NCBI RefSeq assembly: GCF_042139015.1
Contig: NZ_JBHIKY010000010.1
Coordinates: forward strand, 72,621 to 136,620
Reading direction: 5' to 3'
Length of the DNA: 64,000 nucleotides
Source: JBHIKY01 sp042139015
GTDB taxonomy: Bacteria > Bacillota > Bacilli > Bacillales > Marinococcaceae
The translations under genes were made by a program, and so were the position numbers. Each line of letters opens with the position of its first letter. Within the stretch, counting starts at the first letter, position 1. Shown here piece by piece: positions 45,032 to 55,195 of this stretch. Below the pieces are notes generated by a model. It was not told the origin of the DNA. It saw only the letters and a program-made list of their open reading frames with translations, and ran no database searches.

Positions 45032-47257
45032 ATGAGTAAGAAAAAAGAAATATCATTACAAATTTCAGGAATGACTTGTGCGGCATGTGCGACAAAAATT
45101 GAAAAGAGATTATCGAAAATGGAGGGAGTCTCAAGTGCAACCGTTAATTTCGCACTAGAGAATGTCTCTGTCGTCTATGATCATGAACAAGTGACCGAGT
45201 CCGATATGTTGCAAACTGTTAAAAAGCTGGGCTATAGTATGAAACCTCAAACGTCTAAAGCAGAAACAGCGAATGATAAAGAGAAAGAAATTCAACATCA
45301 ATCAGGTAAATTTATTTTTTCAGCTATTTTAACATTGCCACTCTTGTGGACAATGGTTACTCACTTTCAATTTACTTCGTTCTTATATATGCCTGACATG
45401 TTCATGAACCCTTGGGTACAACTTGTATTAGCAACCCCTGTGCAGTTTTATGTCGGTGCGCAATTTTATAAAGGGGCATATAAAGCGTTACGTAATAAAA
45501 GCGCGAATATGGATGTCCTCATTGCTTTAGGTACTACCGTTGCCTTTTTCTATAGTATCTTTTTAGGATGGGAATGGTTTGTAGGTGGACAGGTTGGGAT
45601 GCCTGAACTTTATTTCGAAGCAGCTGCAGTCATTATTACATTAGTTATTTTAGGGAAACTATTTGAAGTTCGAGCTAAAGGAAGCACTGGTCAAGCTATT
45701 CAAAAATTACTAGGTCTACAAGCAAAAACAGCTCGAGTTATACGAGATGGACAAGAACTTGAAATACCAATCGAAGAGGTCATTGTAGGAGAGATGATAA
45801 CGGTTCGTCCTGGTGAAAAAATTCCTGTTGATGGAGTTATTAAACAAGGCCATTCAGCTGTAGATGAGTCCATGATTACAGGGGAGAGTATTCCAGTTGA
45901 TAAAAAAGAGGGCGATTGGACAATTGGTTCAACGATTAATAAAAATGGTTCTTTAAAAATTGAGGCTACAAAGGTGGGACGAGACACAGCACTCTCTCAG
46001 ATTGTAAAAGTTGTAGAAGAGGCACAAGGTAGCAAAGCTGATATACAACGGATTGCTGATAAAGTTTCAGGTATTTTTGTCCCCGTGGTTGTATTAATAG
46101 CCATTGCTACCTTCCTTGTCTGGTATTTCATTGTTGATCCCGGTAACTTCAGAGCTGCAGTTGTCCCATTAATCACGATTCTAGTCATTGCTTGTCCTTG
46201 TGCTCTAGGATTAGCAACTCCGACCTCTGTTATGGCTGGGTCAGGACGTGCAGCTGAACTTGGTGTTCTTTTTAAAGGTGGTGAACATTTAGAAAATACA
46301 CGCACCATTCAAACGGTTGTCCTAGATAAAACGGGAACATTGACAAAAGGGGAACCTGAACTAACAGACGTTATAGTTGTTTCAGAATATGAAGAAGCCA
46401 CAGTTTTATCTTATGTTGGTTCAGCTGAAAAAAGCTCTGAGCATCCATTAGCAGAAGCTATTGTTAAAGGCGTTCAAGAAAAAGGTGTATCTATAGATGA
46501 ACCCGACGAGTTTGAAGCAATTCCTGGGTATGGGATTCGTTCTATTGTAAAAGGAAAAGAAGTATTAGTCGGTACAAGAAAGTTAATGACAAAAGAGTCA
46601 ATAAATATTGGTGACTTTGATACTAAGATGTCTTCGCTTGAAGAACAAGGGAAAACAGCTATGTTAATCGCAATTGATAAGGAATTAGTCGGAGTAGTAG
46701 CAGTCGCAGATACGGTTAAAGAAACCTCTAAAGCTGCTATTAAGAGATTACACGATCTTGGTTTAGAAGTTATCATGCTAACCGGTGACAATCAACGAAC
46801 AGCTAAGGCTATAGGAAAACAGGTAGACATTGATCGTGTGATTGCTGAAGTTGTTCCAGAACAAAAAGCAGAAGAAATTAAAAGCATTCAAAAAGAAGGT
46901 AAAAAAGTAGCTATGGTTGGTGATGGAATCAATGATGCCCCAGCTTTAGCGGTGGCAGATATCGGCATGGCCATTGGAACAGGTACCGATATAGCCATTG
47001 AAGCCGCAGATATTACACTCATGCGTGGTGATCTTCACAGTGTGGCTAATAGTATTCAGCTAAGTGATCGAACTATACGAAACATTAAACAGAACTTGTT
47101 CTTTGCATTCTTTTATAACTCAGCTTCTATCCCTATTGCTGCATTAGGACTACTAGCTCCATGGGTAGCTGGAGCAGCAATGGCTTTTAGTTCTGTATCA
47201 GTTGTTTTAAATGCGCTGCGTTTACAACGTCTGAAATTAGATGGTAGAGGAGAATAA
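45032..47257 (+). CDS. copA: copper-exporting P1B-type ATPase
   Basis: The 741-residue protein has one N-terminal heavy-metal domain (GMTCAAC, C16 and C19), eight membrane segments, the CPC ion site (C388-P-C390) and the phosphorylation Asp D432 in DKTGTLTKGEP. The late MVGDGINDAPALA hinge motif is complete. It pumps Cu(I) out of the cell. ATG 45032 follows GGGAGGA. It is under the CsoR operator with copZ and csoR downstream. Confidence 0.96.
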   Translation: MSKKKEISLQISGMTCAACATKIEKRLSKMEGVSSATVNFALENVSVVYDHEQVTESDMLQTVKKLGYSMKPQTSKAETANDKEKEIQHQSGKFIFSAILTLPLLWTMVTHFQFTSFLYMPDMFMNPWVQLVLATPVQFYVGAQFYKGAYKALRNKSANMDVLIALGTTVAFFYSIFLGWEWFVGGQVGMPELYFEAAAVIITLVILGKLFEVRAKGSTGQAIQKLLGLQAKTARVIRDGQELEIPIEEVIVGEMITVRPGEKIPVDGVIKQGHSAVDESMITGESIPVDKKEGDWTIGSTINKNGSLKIEATKVGRDTALSQIVKVVEEAQGSKADIQRIADKVSGIFVPVVVLIAIATFLVWYFIVDPGNFRAAVVPLITILVIACPCALGLATPTSVMAGSGRAAELGVLFKGGEHLENTRTIQTVVLDKTGTLTKGEPELTDVIVVSEYEEATVLSYVGSAEKSSEHPLAEAIVKGVQEKGVSIDEPDEFEAIPGYGIRSIVKGKEVLVGTRKLMTKESINIGDFDTKMSSLEEQGKTAMLIAIDKELVGVVAVADTVKETSKAAIKRLHDLGLEVIMLTGDNQRTAKAIGKQVDIDRVIAEVVPEQKAEEIKSIQKEGKKVAMVGDGINDAPALAVADIGMAIGTGTDIAIEAADITLMRGDLHSVANSIQLSDRTIRNIKQNLFFAFFYNSASIPIAALGLLAPWVAGAAMAFSSVSVVLNALRLQRLKLDGRGE

Positions 47258-47263
47258 CTGAAA

Positions 47264-48091
47264 ATGAAAATTAAAACATGGGTTATAGGTGGTATCGTCT
47301 ATCTGGTAATGGTTGTGGCAGGATATAGTGTCGTTACAGGAGAGAACCCACTAAACAGCGGAGAGATGAACCATGGGGATCATGAGGGACAACAGGAAGA
47401 GCAAGATCATGGGGAACATTCAAATGATGAGGTAGATCATAGTGAACATGGTTCAAGTAGCGAATCTCAAGTGCAAACTGATGTGACCTATAAAGAAGGA
47501 CGGTTAATCGTGAGTTTAGAAGACGATGAAGGAAACGTACCTCAACTGGAAGAAAATCACGAAAAATTGATGCATCTTATAGTGGTTTCTACTAACTTAG
47601 AAGACTACGTTCACTTACATCCTGAGATAGATGAAAACAACATGTATCTCTCAGAAGTGACCTTAGAACCTGGATATTACAAAGCGTTTGTTGATATTAG
47701 TCCCAAAGATAAAAAGTATCGGGTAGAAGAAAACGAGCTTTCTGTAGGTGACTTGGAAGAAAACGAAGCTCATTTGACGCCGACCTCATATACACAAGAT
47801 GTGGCTGAAAAGAAGGTGACATTGGAGGCTTCCGGATTATCTACTGACGAAACTAGTGTGCTTTCCTTTGATTTACACGGTGAAATACCACTTCCTTATT
47901 TAGGAGCATTAGGACATGTTGTAATCTTGAATGAATCAGCAGATGAATTTATACACGTACATCCAACTTCTGAAACTGAAACAACATTTGAAACACACTT
48001 TGATACGCCCGGTATGTATAAAGTTTGGGCAGAATTTAATTTTGAAGACGAGGGTGTAGTGGTCTTTCCTTATGTAATAGAAGTTAATTAA
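47264..48091 (+). CDS. membrane-anchored His-rich extracytoplasmic protein (YtkA/FixH-like)
   Basis: The 275-residue protein has one N-terminal membrane anchor (about residues 6-25), a His/Glu-rich linker (MNHGDHEGQQEEQDHGEHSN) and two beta-sandwich-like repeats that carry HLHPEID and FIHVHPTS. Proteins with such H-x-HP pairs near copper ATPases are thought to bind copper outside the cell. Its start lies six bases after the copA stop. Confidence 0.75.
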   Translation: MKIKTWVIGGIVYLVMVVAGYSVVTGENPLNSGEMNHGDHEGQQEEQDHGEHSNDEVDHSEHGSSSESQVQTDVTYKEGRLIVSLEDDEGNVPQLEENHEKLMHLIVVSTNLEDYVHLHPEIDENNMYLSEVTLEPGYYKAFVDISPKDKKYRVEENELSVGDLEENEAHLTPTSYTQDVAEKKVTLEASGLSTDETSVLSFDLHGEIPLPYLGALGHVVILNESADEFIHVHPTSETETTFETHFDTPGMYKVWAEFNFEDEGVVVFPYVIEVN

Positions 48092-48107
48092 AAATGAGGT
48101 GGTTTAA

Positions 48108-48389
48108 TTGTATACCTTGGAACTCTATACTCACCCATGGTGTTCTGACTGTAAAGCTAGTAAAGAGTATTTAAAACAACAACAAGTAAAATTTATTGAA
48201 CACAACTTAAGTGAAACACCCGAAACAGAGGAACAATTAAAAGATTTAACAGGTAGTAGAGTGGTTCCGGGTTTTGTATTTAGGAAGAATTCTGTACTTG
48301 GTAAACTTAAAAAACCTATAGTTTTTACCGGGTATAAACAAAACCTCGAAAAGATTCAATCTTTAGTGAGGAAATTGAAACGAATATAA
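48108..48389 (+). CDS. glutaredoxin-like thiol protein
   Basis: The 93-residue protein begins at TTG 48108 after GAGGTGG. The redox motif CSDC (HPWCSDCKASKEYL) lies near residue 12 and the cis-Pro stretch SRVVPGF is present, giving a glutaredoxin fold with a basic tail. It may keep copper-protein thiols reduced or move copper, but this is inferred from its position in the cop operon. Confidence 0.8.
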   Translation: MYTLELYTHPWCSDCKASKEYLKQQQVKFIEHNLSETPETEEQLKDLTGSRVVPGFVFRKNSVLGKLKKPIVFTGYKQNLEKIQSLVRKLKRI

Positions 48390-48484
48390 GGGAGGTGATG
48401 TACAAAAGGAGGAATTTAATCTATTAAAACTCATGATTACTTTGAATGAATAAAGTTCATAACTATAAAAAAGGAGAGATTTTA

Positions 48485-48694
48485 ATGAAATCAGTAACGT
48501 TAAAAGTGGAAGGAATGTCTTGTGGCCATTGCGTCAACTCTATTGAGGGCTCTGTAAGTACATTAAACGGTGTTGACAAGGTGAAAGTAAACCTTGAAAG
48601 TAGTACAGTTGATGTATCGTTCAATGATAACGAAGTTACCCAAGATACTATTGAAAAAGCAATTGAAGAACAAGGATACGATGTAGCTTCGTAA
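48485..48694 (+). CDS. copZ: copper chaperone CopZ
   Basis: The 69-residue heavy-metal domain protein has GMSCGHC (C13, C16) and the usual ferredoxin-like pattern ending EEQGYDVAS. It starts at ATG 48485 after AAAGGAGAG. It carries Cu(I) in the cytosol to CopA. The MxCxxC form with His between the Cys residues is the CopZ version. Confidence 0.93.
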   Translation: MKSVTLKVEGMSCGHCVNSIEGSVSTLNGVDKVKVNLESSTVDVSFNDNEVTQDTIEKAIEEQGYDVAS

Positions 48695-48696
48695 GG

Positions 48697-48740
48697 GGTT
48701 TGGGATGGTGTATTATAACACCATCCCAAAATCCTTTTCT
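48697..48740 (+). terminator. Rho-independent terminator between copZ and csoR
   Basis: TTTGGGATGGTGT and ACACCATCCCAAA form a 13-base stem, followed by CCTTTTC. It ends the main copper operon transcript and lowers csoR expression from it. Confidence 0.88.
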
Positions 48741-48766
48741 TCTTTAAATAAAAGGGGGAATTACTA

Positions 48767-49048
48767 ATGGAAAAAGAACAGAAAACTATACAACCTAATA
48801 AACAAGCTCTCTTGAATCGATTAAAACGTGTGGAGGGACAGATTAGAGGCCTTCGAAGAATGATTGAAGAAGATAAATATTGTGTAGACATTCTATATCA
48901 AATTAGTGCAGTTGAATCAGCAATGAAGAAAGTCAGCCTTATGTTAATGGAAGATCATACAAAAAACTGTTTAGTGCGGGCTATTAAAAATGGTAATCAG
49001 GAAGACACGATTAATGAATTAATGGATGTTATCAAGAGAATGAAATAA
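48767..49048 (+). CDS. csoR: copper-sensing repressor CsoR
   Basis: The 93-residue all-helical protein keeps the copper ligands of the family, here C39 (KYCVDIL), H64 and C68 (EDHTKNC). The LNRLKRVEGQIRGLRRMIEE opening is typical. It should bind the box at 44594-44616 and release it when Cu(I) is bound. Confidence 0.94.
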   Translation: MEKEQKTIQPNKQALLNRLKRVEGQIRGLRRMIEEDKYCVDILYQISAVESAMKKVSLMLMEDHTKNCLVRAIKNGNQEDTINELMDVIKRMK

Positions 49049-49203
49049 AAATAATACACATCTAAAGTAAAGAAACGAATCTCCTCCTGATTTTTATAAC
49101 TTTGTCTCTCGGTTTTATTTATAAAGGGTAAGTGGGAAAGCAAGCTAAAAAAGCGTTTTTAATAGATAACCCCCTTAATTTATCCTTACAATTTGATAAC
49201 TTT

Positions 49204-49620
49204 TTATAGATTTAAATTTAAATACACGTTATCAAGATCATCTTGTGTCATACCAATATAGGCTAGCGTAACGCTTGATGCTGAATGGTTAAACAATTTT
49301 TGAAGAATAGAAAAATCCACCCCAGATTGATAAGCATGGTAGCCAAATGTTTTTCGTAATGTATGAGTCCCGATCCTCTCTTTTATTCCTACGGCTCTTG
49401 CCGCCTCATTAATAATTCGATAGGCTTGTTGTCGCTTTAATGCTTCTTTCCCTTTTCTTGAGCGAAATAACGGTTCGTTTTTTTCGTAATCTCTCGTCAT
49501 CAAATACTCTCTGATTGATTTTTTGACGTATCTCCAATGGGGAAATCCTTGATTTTCCCTGTTTTTACTTCCCGAAGTGAGATACGATCCGTTAAACCAA
49601 CTTTTTTTAGAACGGAGCTT
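49204..49620 (-). pseudogene. TnpI-like tyrosine recombinase remnant
   Basis: The C-terminal part is intact: EPLFRSRKGKEALKRQQAYR, GTHTLRKTFGYHAYQSGVDF and the Tyr nucleophile in SVTLAYIGMTQDDLD. Upstream, the frame shifts at a six-A run near 49525-49535; another frame gives DRISLREVKTGKIKDFPIGD, the expected preceding sequence. The N-terminal part is lost at the start of tnpA. Confidence 0.8.
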
Positions 49621-49627
49621 TTTTATT

Positions 49628-51391
49628 GTGTATGCTCGAGTAAGAGAATTACTAACTTCTGAGGAACGGAAAACGTATATGTCCATACCCACTGAATTAG
49701 ATGAATGGACTTTAGGTACATTCTTCACGCTAAGCCAACATGATTTAGATGTCATCTTTCGCCATAGAAAAGATTATAATCGTTTCGGTTTCGCGGTACA
49801 ACTTTGTATTATTCGATTTTCAGGGTGGACGTTATCTGATATAGATGAAGTTTCTTCATATGTTATATCCTATATTGCTAAACAAATTAGAGTGGATCCA
49901 AATGAGTTTTCAAATTACGCAAGACGAGAAGCAACTAAATATGAGCATTTGGTAGAAATCCGTAAGGAATATGACTATCAAACGTTTTCAATTCCAGCAT
50001 ATCGCCAACTTTCTAGACTTCTATTCGATGATGCTATGGCTAACGGAAACCCTATTCACCTTATACAGACGGCCATTCAGATCGTGCGGAAATGGAAAGT
50101 TATTCTACCAAGTATGGCCACCATTGAAAGAGTAGTCTGGGAAACACGAAAACGAACGGAACAACATATTTTTCATCACTTTAACGACTCCTTAACGTCA
50201 TTTCAACTTGAAAAGCTGGATCGCTTACTATCTCCAATGCCTAATGATAATGGAAAAACATATTTATCATGGTTAAGAGAGATCCCAGGGCAATCATCTC
50301 CAGATGCCTGTTTAAAAGTGATAGAGCGATTAGAATACATTAAAACACTTCAACTTACAGTAATAACTGAGTCTATACACCCCAATCGATTGCGCCAACT
50401 ATCTAAAATAGGCGCTAGATATGAACCCCATTCCTTTCGACGCTGCACCAAAGAAAAAAGATATGCGATATTAGTCGCTTATTTACTTCATCTGAATCAA
50501 GATTTAATTGATCAATCATTTGAAATTCACGACAGACAAATCCTGACCCTCCAAGCGAAAGGACGTAGAGCTCAAGAGGAACTTCAAAAGAAGAACGGGA
50601 AATCAGTAAATGAAAAGGTTATCCATTACGCTCGCTTAGGTGAGGCTCTTATAAAGGCACGCGAAGAAAAGCTAGATCCTTTTACAACCTTAGAAACCAT
50701 CATGCCATGGGAACAGTTTGTTAGTTCTATTGAGGAAGCTAAGGATTTGTCTAGACCGATCAATTATGATTATTTAGATCTTTTAGAAAGTCGCTTTTTT
50801 TACTTGCGGAAATATACACCGACTCTACTAAGGGCACTTGAATTCCGTTCAACTAAATTCAGTCAGCCATTAATGAAAGCATTAGATACTATTCGTGAAA
50901 TGAATGAAACTAATAAGCGCAAAGTACCAGATGGTGCCCCCTTGGATTTTGTATCTAATCGCTGGCAAAAGCATGTCTACGAAGAAGACGGGACGATTAA
51001 TCGGCAAAATTATGAAATGGCAGCACTAACGGAGCTTCGAAACCATGTTAGGTCAGGAGATATTTCCATTGCCGGGAGTCGACAACACAAAGACTTTGAG
51101 GATTATCTAATTTCCAAAAAAGAATGGGAAATTGCCTCTGCAATGAACGCAACAAGGATTGCTGTTAGCTTGTCAGTTGATAATTATCTCGAAGAACGAC
51201 GATTTTCTTTATTAGAACGTATTCAACATGTCAAAGACAATATTCATAATTTAGAAGGAGCTAATCTGACGAATGGCAAACTTCACATTCAACGGCTTGA
51301 AAAAGATGTCCCGGAAAACATTTGTTCTCTGTTTTTCATTGTAGACATGCCTCCTCTGCTCCACTTTCTGAGGATTGGTTTCCATCCATAA
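49628..51391 (+). pseudogene. tnpA: Tn3-family transposase TnpA, C-terminally truncated
   Basis: The 587-residue product has the Tn3 TnpA N-terminal region (RVRELLTSEERKTYMSIPTE, RRKDYNRFGFAVQLCIIRFS-like) and middle region (LRALEFRSTKFSQPLMKALD, RRFSLLERIQHVKDNIHNLE). The family runs to about 1000 residues; the catalytic DDE part is missing, and from about 51335 the residues no longer look like TnpA. GTG 49628 follows GGAG. With the recombinase remnant it represents a broken Tn4430-like element. Confidence 0.88.
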
Positions 51392-51622
51392 GGAGTGATG
51401 ATGTAGGTTCCAAGTTGGGAGAGGGAGGTCAGGTGAGTACGGCGGGCGTTTACGTATGCAATCTTTTGTACCAGCTTTTGCGGAGACCTTACCAGTCTTA
51501 AAAATGGATGCAGTTTCAGTTAATGAAGAATGCATCCATCTTGTTCAAATAAGAAGCGCCCGAGTAAAGCCATATTTATTATCGTTTTCCTGCTTACCAT
51601 CTTTCAATGATCACCTTATGAC
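51392..51622. other. unidentified junction DNA
   Basis: Frames are open on both strands for short distances, but I see no family motif or ribosome site. It joins the broken transposase to the methyltransferase gene. Confidence 0.35.
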
Positions 51623-52675
51623 TTATGCTTTTTTACTGTAGTTTAGATTATGACCCTTTAGCGTTTTATCTTTCCCGAATAAGAAGTGTTTCTCCATATC
51701 CGGTGAATATTTGGAATTAATGGTTTCGTATCCTATCGCTTCTGCTACTGCTCTGATCATCGCAGGTGAGGCCCCGCAGCAAAGACCAATATAATTAATA
51801 CCAATATCTTTTGCTTCTTTCGCCCATTCCGCTAATTCGTACCGATTGTGATAAAGCGGGTCTAAGGATGTAGGGAACGTGGTTTCGGTCGGCAAGGAAC
51901 AACTGCATCCTCCATCGGGCAAGTTGAAGAACGTCGGGTGTTCTTCTGTCGTGCGATATGGAATGGGCAATCCACCGACATATCCTTCTACCTCATTTCT
52001 AATTCCCTTCAAGTATGGCTGCATCGTATTTGGTCCGCGGAAACAGTTCATCCCAACCACTAACGCACCTTTTTCAGAAAGAATTTTACAGGATTCTTCA
52101 ACGGTATAACCATCCCGCAGTATATTTTCGCCCATTAGCCCTAATGTAACGACTTCCGGCAGACCTTGTTTTTGAATTTCCTCTAGCGCAATAACGGCCT
52201 CTTCATGGTAATAAAAAGTTTCCGCATTTATAAAATCGACGCCTTCTTCTTTACACCACGTGGCCATTTCTGCAAATATACTTCTTACTTCTTCCGCAGA
52301 ATCAGCATCTTCCGGATCAAAAATATTCGTATTCGAAATGTTGCCTGCAACTAACGCTTCTTCTGTAGGATGTTCTTTCGCCACTTCTTTCGCCAAACGA
52401 ATCGCACTCCGGTTTAACGGCTCATGTAAATGTTCTTTACCTATAATTCTCATTTTTTCACGGTGGGCATTATAGGTGAAAGCTAAAACCACATCTGAAC
52501 CGGCATTCATGTAATCTCGATATACTTGCTTTAAAACCTCCGGGTGCTCCAGCGCTACTTCTGGTACAAACGATCCTGCCTGTAAATAACTTCTGCGCTC
52601 CATTTCAAATAAATATCCTTCGGCTACAACGACTGTGCCTTCGTTTAATCTTTGTTCTAAACTTCTTTTCCCCAC
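51623..52675 (-). CDS. homocysteine S-methyltransferase family protein (betaine-type)
   Basis: The 350-residue barrel protein has the zinc thiolate ligands C211 (GMNCFRGP) and C299-C300 (IGLCCGAS), and the opening VVVAEGYLFEMERRSYL. These are features of the Pfam S-methyl_trans family, in which betaine, S-methylmethionine or other donors methylate homocysteine to methionine. The donor is not clear. A LysR regulator lies upstream on the same strand. Confidence 0.85.
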   Translation of the reverse strand: MGKRSLEQRLNEGTVVVAEGYLFEMERRSYLQAGSFVPEVALEHPEVLKQVYRDYMNAGSDVVLAFTYNAHREKMRIIGKEHLHEPLNRSAIRLAKEVAKEHPTEEALVAGNISNTNIFDPEDADSAEEVRSIFAEMATWCKEEGVDFINAETFYYHEEAVIALEEIQKQGLPEVVTLGLMGENILRDGYTVEESCKILSEKGALVVGMNCFRGPNTMQPYLKGIRNEVEGYVGGLPIPYRTTEEHPTFFNLPDGGCSCSLPTETTFPTSLDPLYHNRYELAEWAKEAKDIGINYIGLCCGASPAMIRAVAEAIGYETINSKYSPDMEKHFLFGKDKTLKGHNLNYSKKA

Positions 52676-52769
52676 TGCTAACCCTCTCCTTTAGTAATGT
52701 AGAGTCAGTGTAGCATTGAATAATGGTATAGCATAACACGTAAATTCTATGCTTTGCCATAACTTTAAC

Positions 52770-53690
52770 CTATAGCAAAGTTAGTTCTTCGGCAATCGTT
52801 TCCCTTAAGAAATTGATATAAATCGTTGCCAGCGGACTGTTTGCCACATTCTTATGTTGAATATACCCGACTGTAATGCTCTCATCCACCTTAAGCGGCA
52901 CCGCCACAATATCATCGTCATTGATGTCATAACTGATTACCCCTGTGGAAATCGTGTATCCATTCAATCCTATCAGCAGGTTAAACAACGTGGCCCGGTC
53001 ACTGACACGAATATTTTTGCGCCTTGAGATGGTGCTTAATATCTCCTCCGAGAAATGAAACGAATTATAGTCCCCTTGTTCAAATGACAAATACGGATAA
53101 GGATCCAAATCAGCTAAGGTAACATACTTCTGAGCCGCGAGTGGATTAGTTGAACTGATGAACACATGCGGCTTGGCCTGAAATAGCTCATGAAACGTTA
53201 AATTTCCTTCTCTCAGAAACTTCCGAATGACCTGTTGGTTAAAATCATTTACATACAAAATCCCAATTTCACTACGAAGGTTTTTTACATCATCAATGAT
53301 TTCATACGTCCTCGTCTCTCGTAACGTAAACTCATATTCATCCCGATTATAATTTTTCAACAGCTTCACAAACGCACTGACCGCAAAGGCATAATGCTGG
53401 GCAGATACAGAGAAATGCTGCTGCGGGGATTGAGCCGTATTGGCATAGCGGTTTTCAAGCAAGTCTGTCTGTTCAATCACCTGCCTGGCGTAACCTAAAA
53501 ACTCCGAACCCTCAGACGTAATAACAATCCCCTTATTCGTACGAGAAAAAATCGCAATCCCCAGTTCATTCTCCAATTCTTTAATCGCATTCGACAGACT
53601 CGGCTGACTAATAAACAATTGATGCGCAGCTTTACTAATCGATCGTTGCTTCGCCACTTCAATCACATATCCCAATTGTTGCAATGTCAC
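52770..53690 (-). CDS. LysR family transcriptional regulator
   Basis: The 306-residue protein has the LysR helix-turn-helix (SISKAAHQLFISQPSLSNAI, then KELENELGIAIFSRT) and a periplasmic-binding-like effector domain. It lies 94 bases upstream of the methyltransferase gene in the same direction and is its probable regulator, perhaps in sulfur or methyl-donor control. Its start codon overlaps the end of an IS transposase fragment, so its original promoter may be lost or replaced. Confidence 0.9.
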   Translation of the reverse strand: MTLQQLGYVIEVAKQRSISKAAHQLFISQPSLSNAIKELENELGIAIFSRTNKGIVITSEGSEFLGYARQVIEQTDLLENRYANTAQSPQQHFSVSAQHYAFAVSAFVKLLKNYNRDEYEFTLRETRTYEIIDDVKNLRSEIGILYVNDFNQQVIRKFLREGNLTFHELFQAKPHVFISSTNPLAAQKYVTLADLDPYPYLSFEQGDYNSFHFSEEILSTISRRKNIRVSDRATLFNLLIGLNGYTISTGVISYDINDDDIVAVPLKVDESITVGYIQHKNVANSPLATIYINFLRETIAEELTLL

Positions 53691-54349
53691 TTAAATTCCT
53701 CCTTCCTTTGTTTTGAGATGGTGCGTAGACTTGGCTCTTCTCCATGCAATTCGAGCATGTAGCGGTATGGGAACATAAAAAACCTCCTGTAAACAAATGT
53801 CATGCCAAATGTAGGATATGTCCAGTTTTCTGGATTTCCTGAAATCATGTGCCTCACACAAGTAGGGGCAAAATGTCGATCAAACCCTACGGGTTCTGCC
53901 TCCCTTCGTTTGTTGTATGCGATGAGAGAATATTTGTTCATCGCATGGATTTGTTTATAAACAGGTTCATAATCATAGCCCGCATCCATCATGGCATAAG
54001 ACCATTTATGTCTGGGGAAAAGATGGTTTATCCCTCTAAGTAAAGGAATAGCTGCTTTTCCATCATTTAAATTTCCGGAAGACATCATAGAATGAAGAAT
54101 CATTTGACTGTTGGTGTCCACAGCTAAATGAACTTTGTATCCAAACCACCATACATTTTGACTCTCGCTGTTTTTCTTCACGCCCCAACGCGGAGGGAGA
54201 GGCATTTCCTTATGAAGGGTGTCATAAGGAACATCCAGCTGAGCTTCTATTCTTTTCTCAGAAAGAGGAAGCGATTCCTCTTTCTCTCTTTTTTCTTTTA
54301 ACCATTGGTTTCGTTCAGCTTTGGGCTTACGCCCATAGTATTTACTCAT
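53687..54349 (-). pseudogene. IS4/IS1182-like DDE transposase fragment
   Basis: The frame shows NVWWFGYKVHLAVDTNSQMI, SGNLNDGKAAIPLLRGI and YAMMDAGYDYEPVYKQI, the second-Asp part of a DDE transposase, then FDRHFAPTCVRH. The N-terminal domain and the end are missing. It ends inside the LysR start. Confidence 0.8.
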
Positions 54350-54720
54350 ATAAAGGAAAATTTTGTTGGAACAGGGAAAGGATAAAGCTTTATCTTATAT
54401 TTATCTACTTTTTGCGAGAAGACTCCCGCTTCCTACGAAGTGTAAAGCTGGGAAGGGTGATTTGTCGCTCTTTCGGATTTTATTGTAATTAATTTACAAC
54501 TATTGATATAATTGGAAAAAAAGTTCCCGAAAGGGGAGGTAATCGATAGTGGCAGTGCGTCAGGCATAAAAATTTCGCATCTATCCATACAAAACACAGT
54601 AAATGCTCATTCACAAAACATCGCCATTTCCTTCAGCTCGAGAACGCTGCCCGAAACATCCAAACCGAAGCCGTAAGGCTTCTAACCGTAGAGCTACGAG
54701 GTTAGCATGATAAATTAACT
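54350..54720. other. gap between the IS fragment and a TnpA remnant
   Basis: No gene is seen. A palindrome TTGTAATTAATTTACAA lies near 54484-54500. Its half sites differ from the Zur box, so it is only noted. Confidence 0.35.
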
Positions 54721-54876
54721 GGCTTGGCTAGGGCGATCTTCTTTGGAAAGCATGGGGAGTTAAGGGAACGAGCTTTACAAGATCAACTAAGAAGAGCAAG
54801 CGCATTAAACATTATAATCAATGCGATTAGTCTTTGGAACACCGTTTATCTTACAGAAGCCACGAATCATGTGGCC
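54721..54876 (+). pseudogene. Tn3-family TnpA C-terminal remnant
   Basis: The frame reads LARAIFFGKHGELRERALQD, QLRRASALNIIINAISLWNT and VYLTEATNH, the conserved end of Tn3 TnpA. It is joined directly to a decayed His-rich gene. Confidence 0.85.
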
Positions 54877-54879
54877 ATA

Positions 54880-55146
54880 CACACAACAATCCCTTTGATT
54901 ACGTCTATAATGGTCATCTGCATCATAAGTATGAAGATCATTGGGATGAATGTCGAATTCCAGTAACAAATGTCAGTCCTGAAGTGTAAACGAAAGTCTT
55001 GGGGCTGTTCCCATAGTGAAGAGGGCGGGCATGAATTGGTTCCTCATGGAGATCATATGGATTTTTTAGTCAACGGACGGCTCCATCATGTTGATGAGGA
55101 CCATTGTGATGAACATGGCCCTGTGGAAACGGTGACTTTATTGTAG
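54880..55146 (+). pseudogene. decayed copy of the His-rich two-repeat protein
   Basis: One frame gives FDYVYNGHLHHKYEDHWDEC then RIPVTNVSPEV, and after a one-base shift near 54986 another gives WGCSHSEEGGHELVPHGDHM and LVNGRLHHVDEDHCDEHGPV. This is clearly the same protein as at 20843-21187, lacking its first part. The TnpA remnant sits where the start should be, so transposition probably broke it. Confidence 0.85.
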
Positions 55147-55195
55147 GAATTATTTTTTCGATATGGATATCAGCTTTCAACGTTGGTATCTGTTT

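Noticed and set aside
54484..54500. Palindrome TTGTAATTAATTTACAA considered as a Zur box
   Set aside because: It lacks the TCGTAAT half-site pattern and lies in IS/transposon debris, not before a gene.
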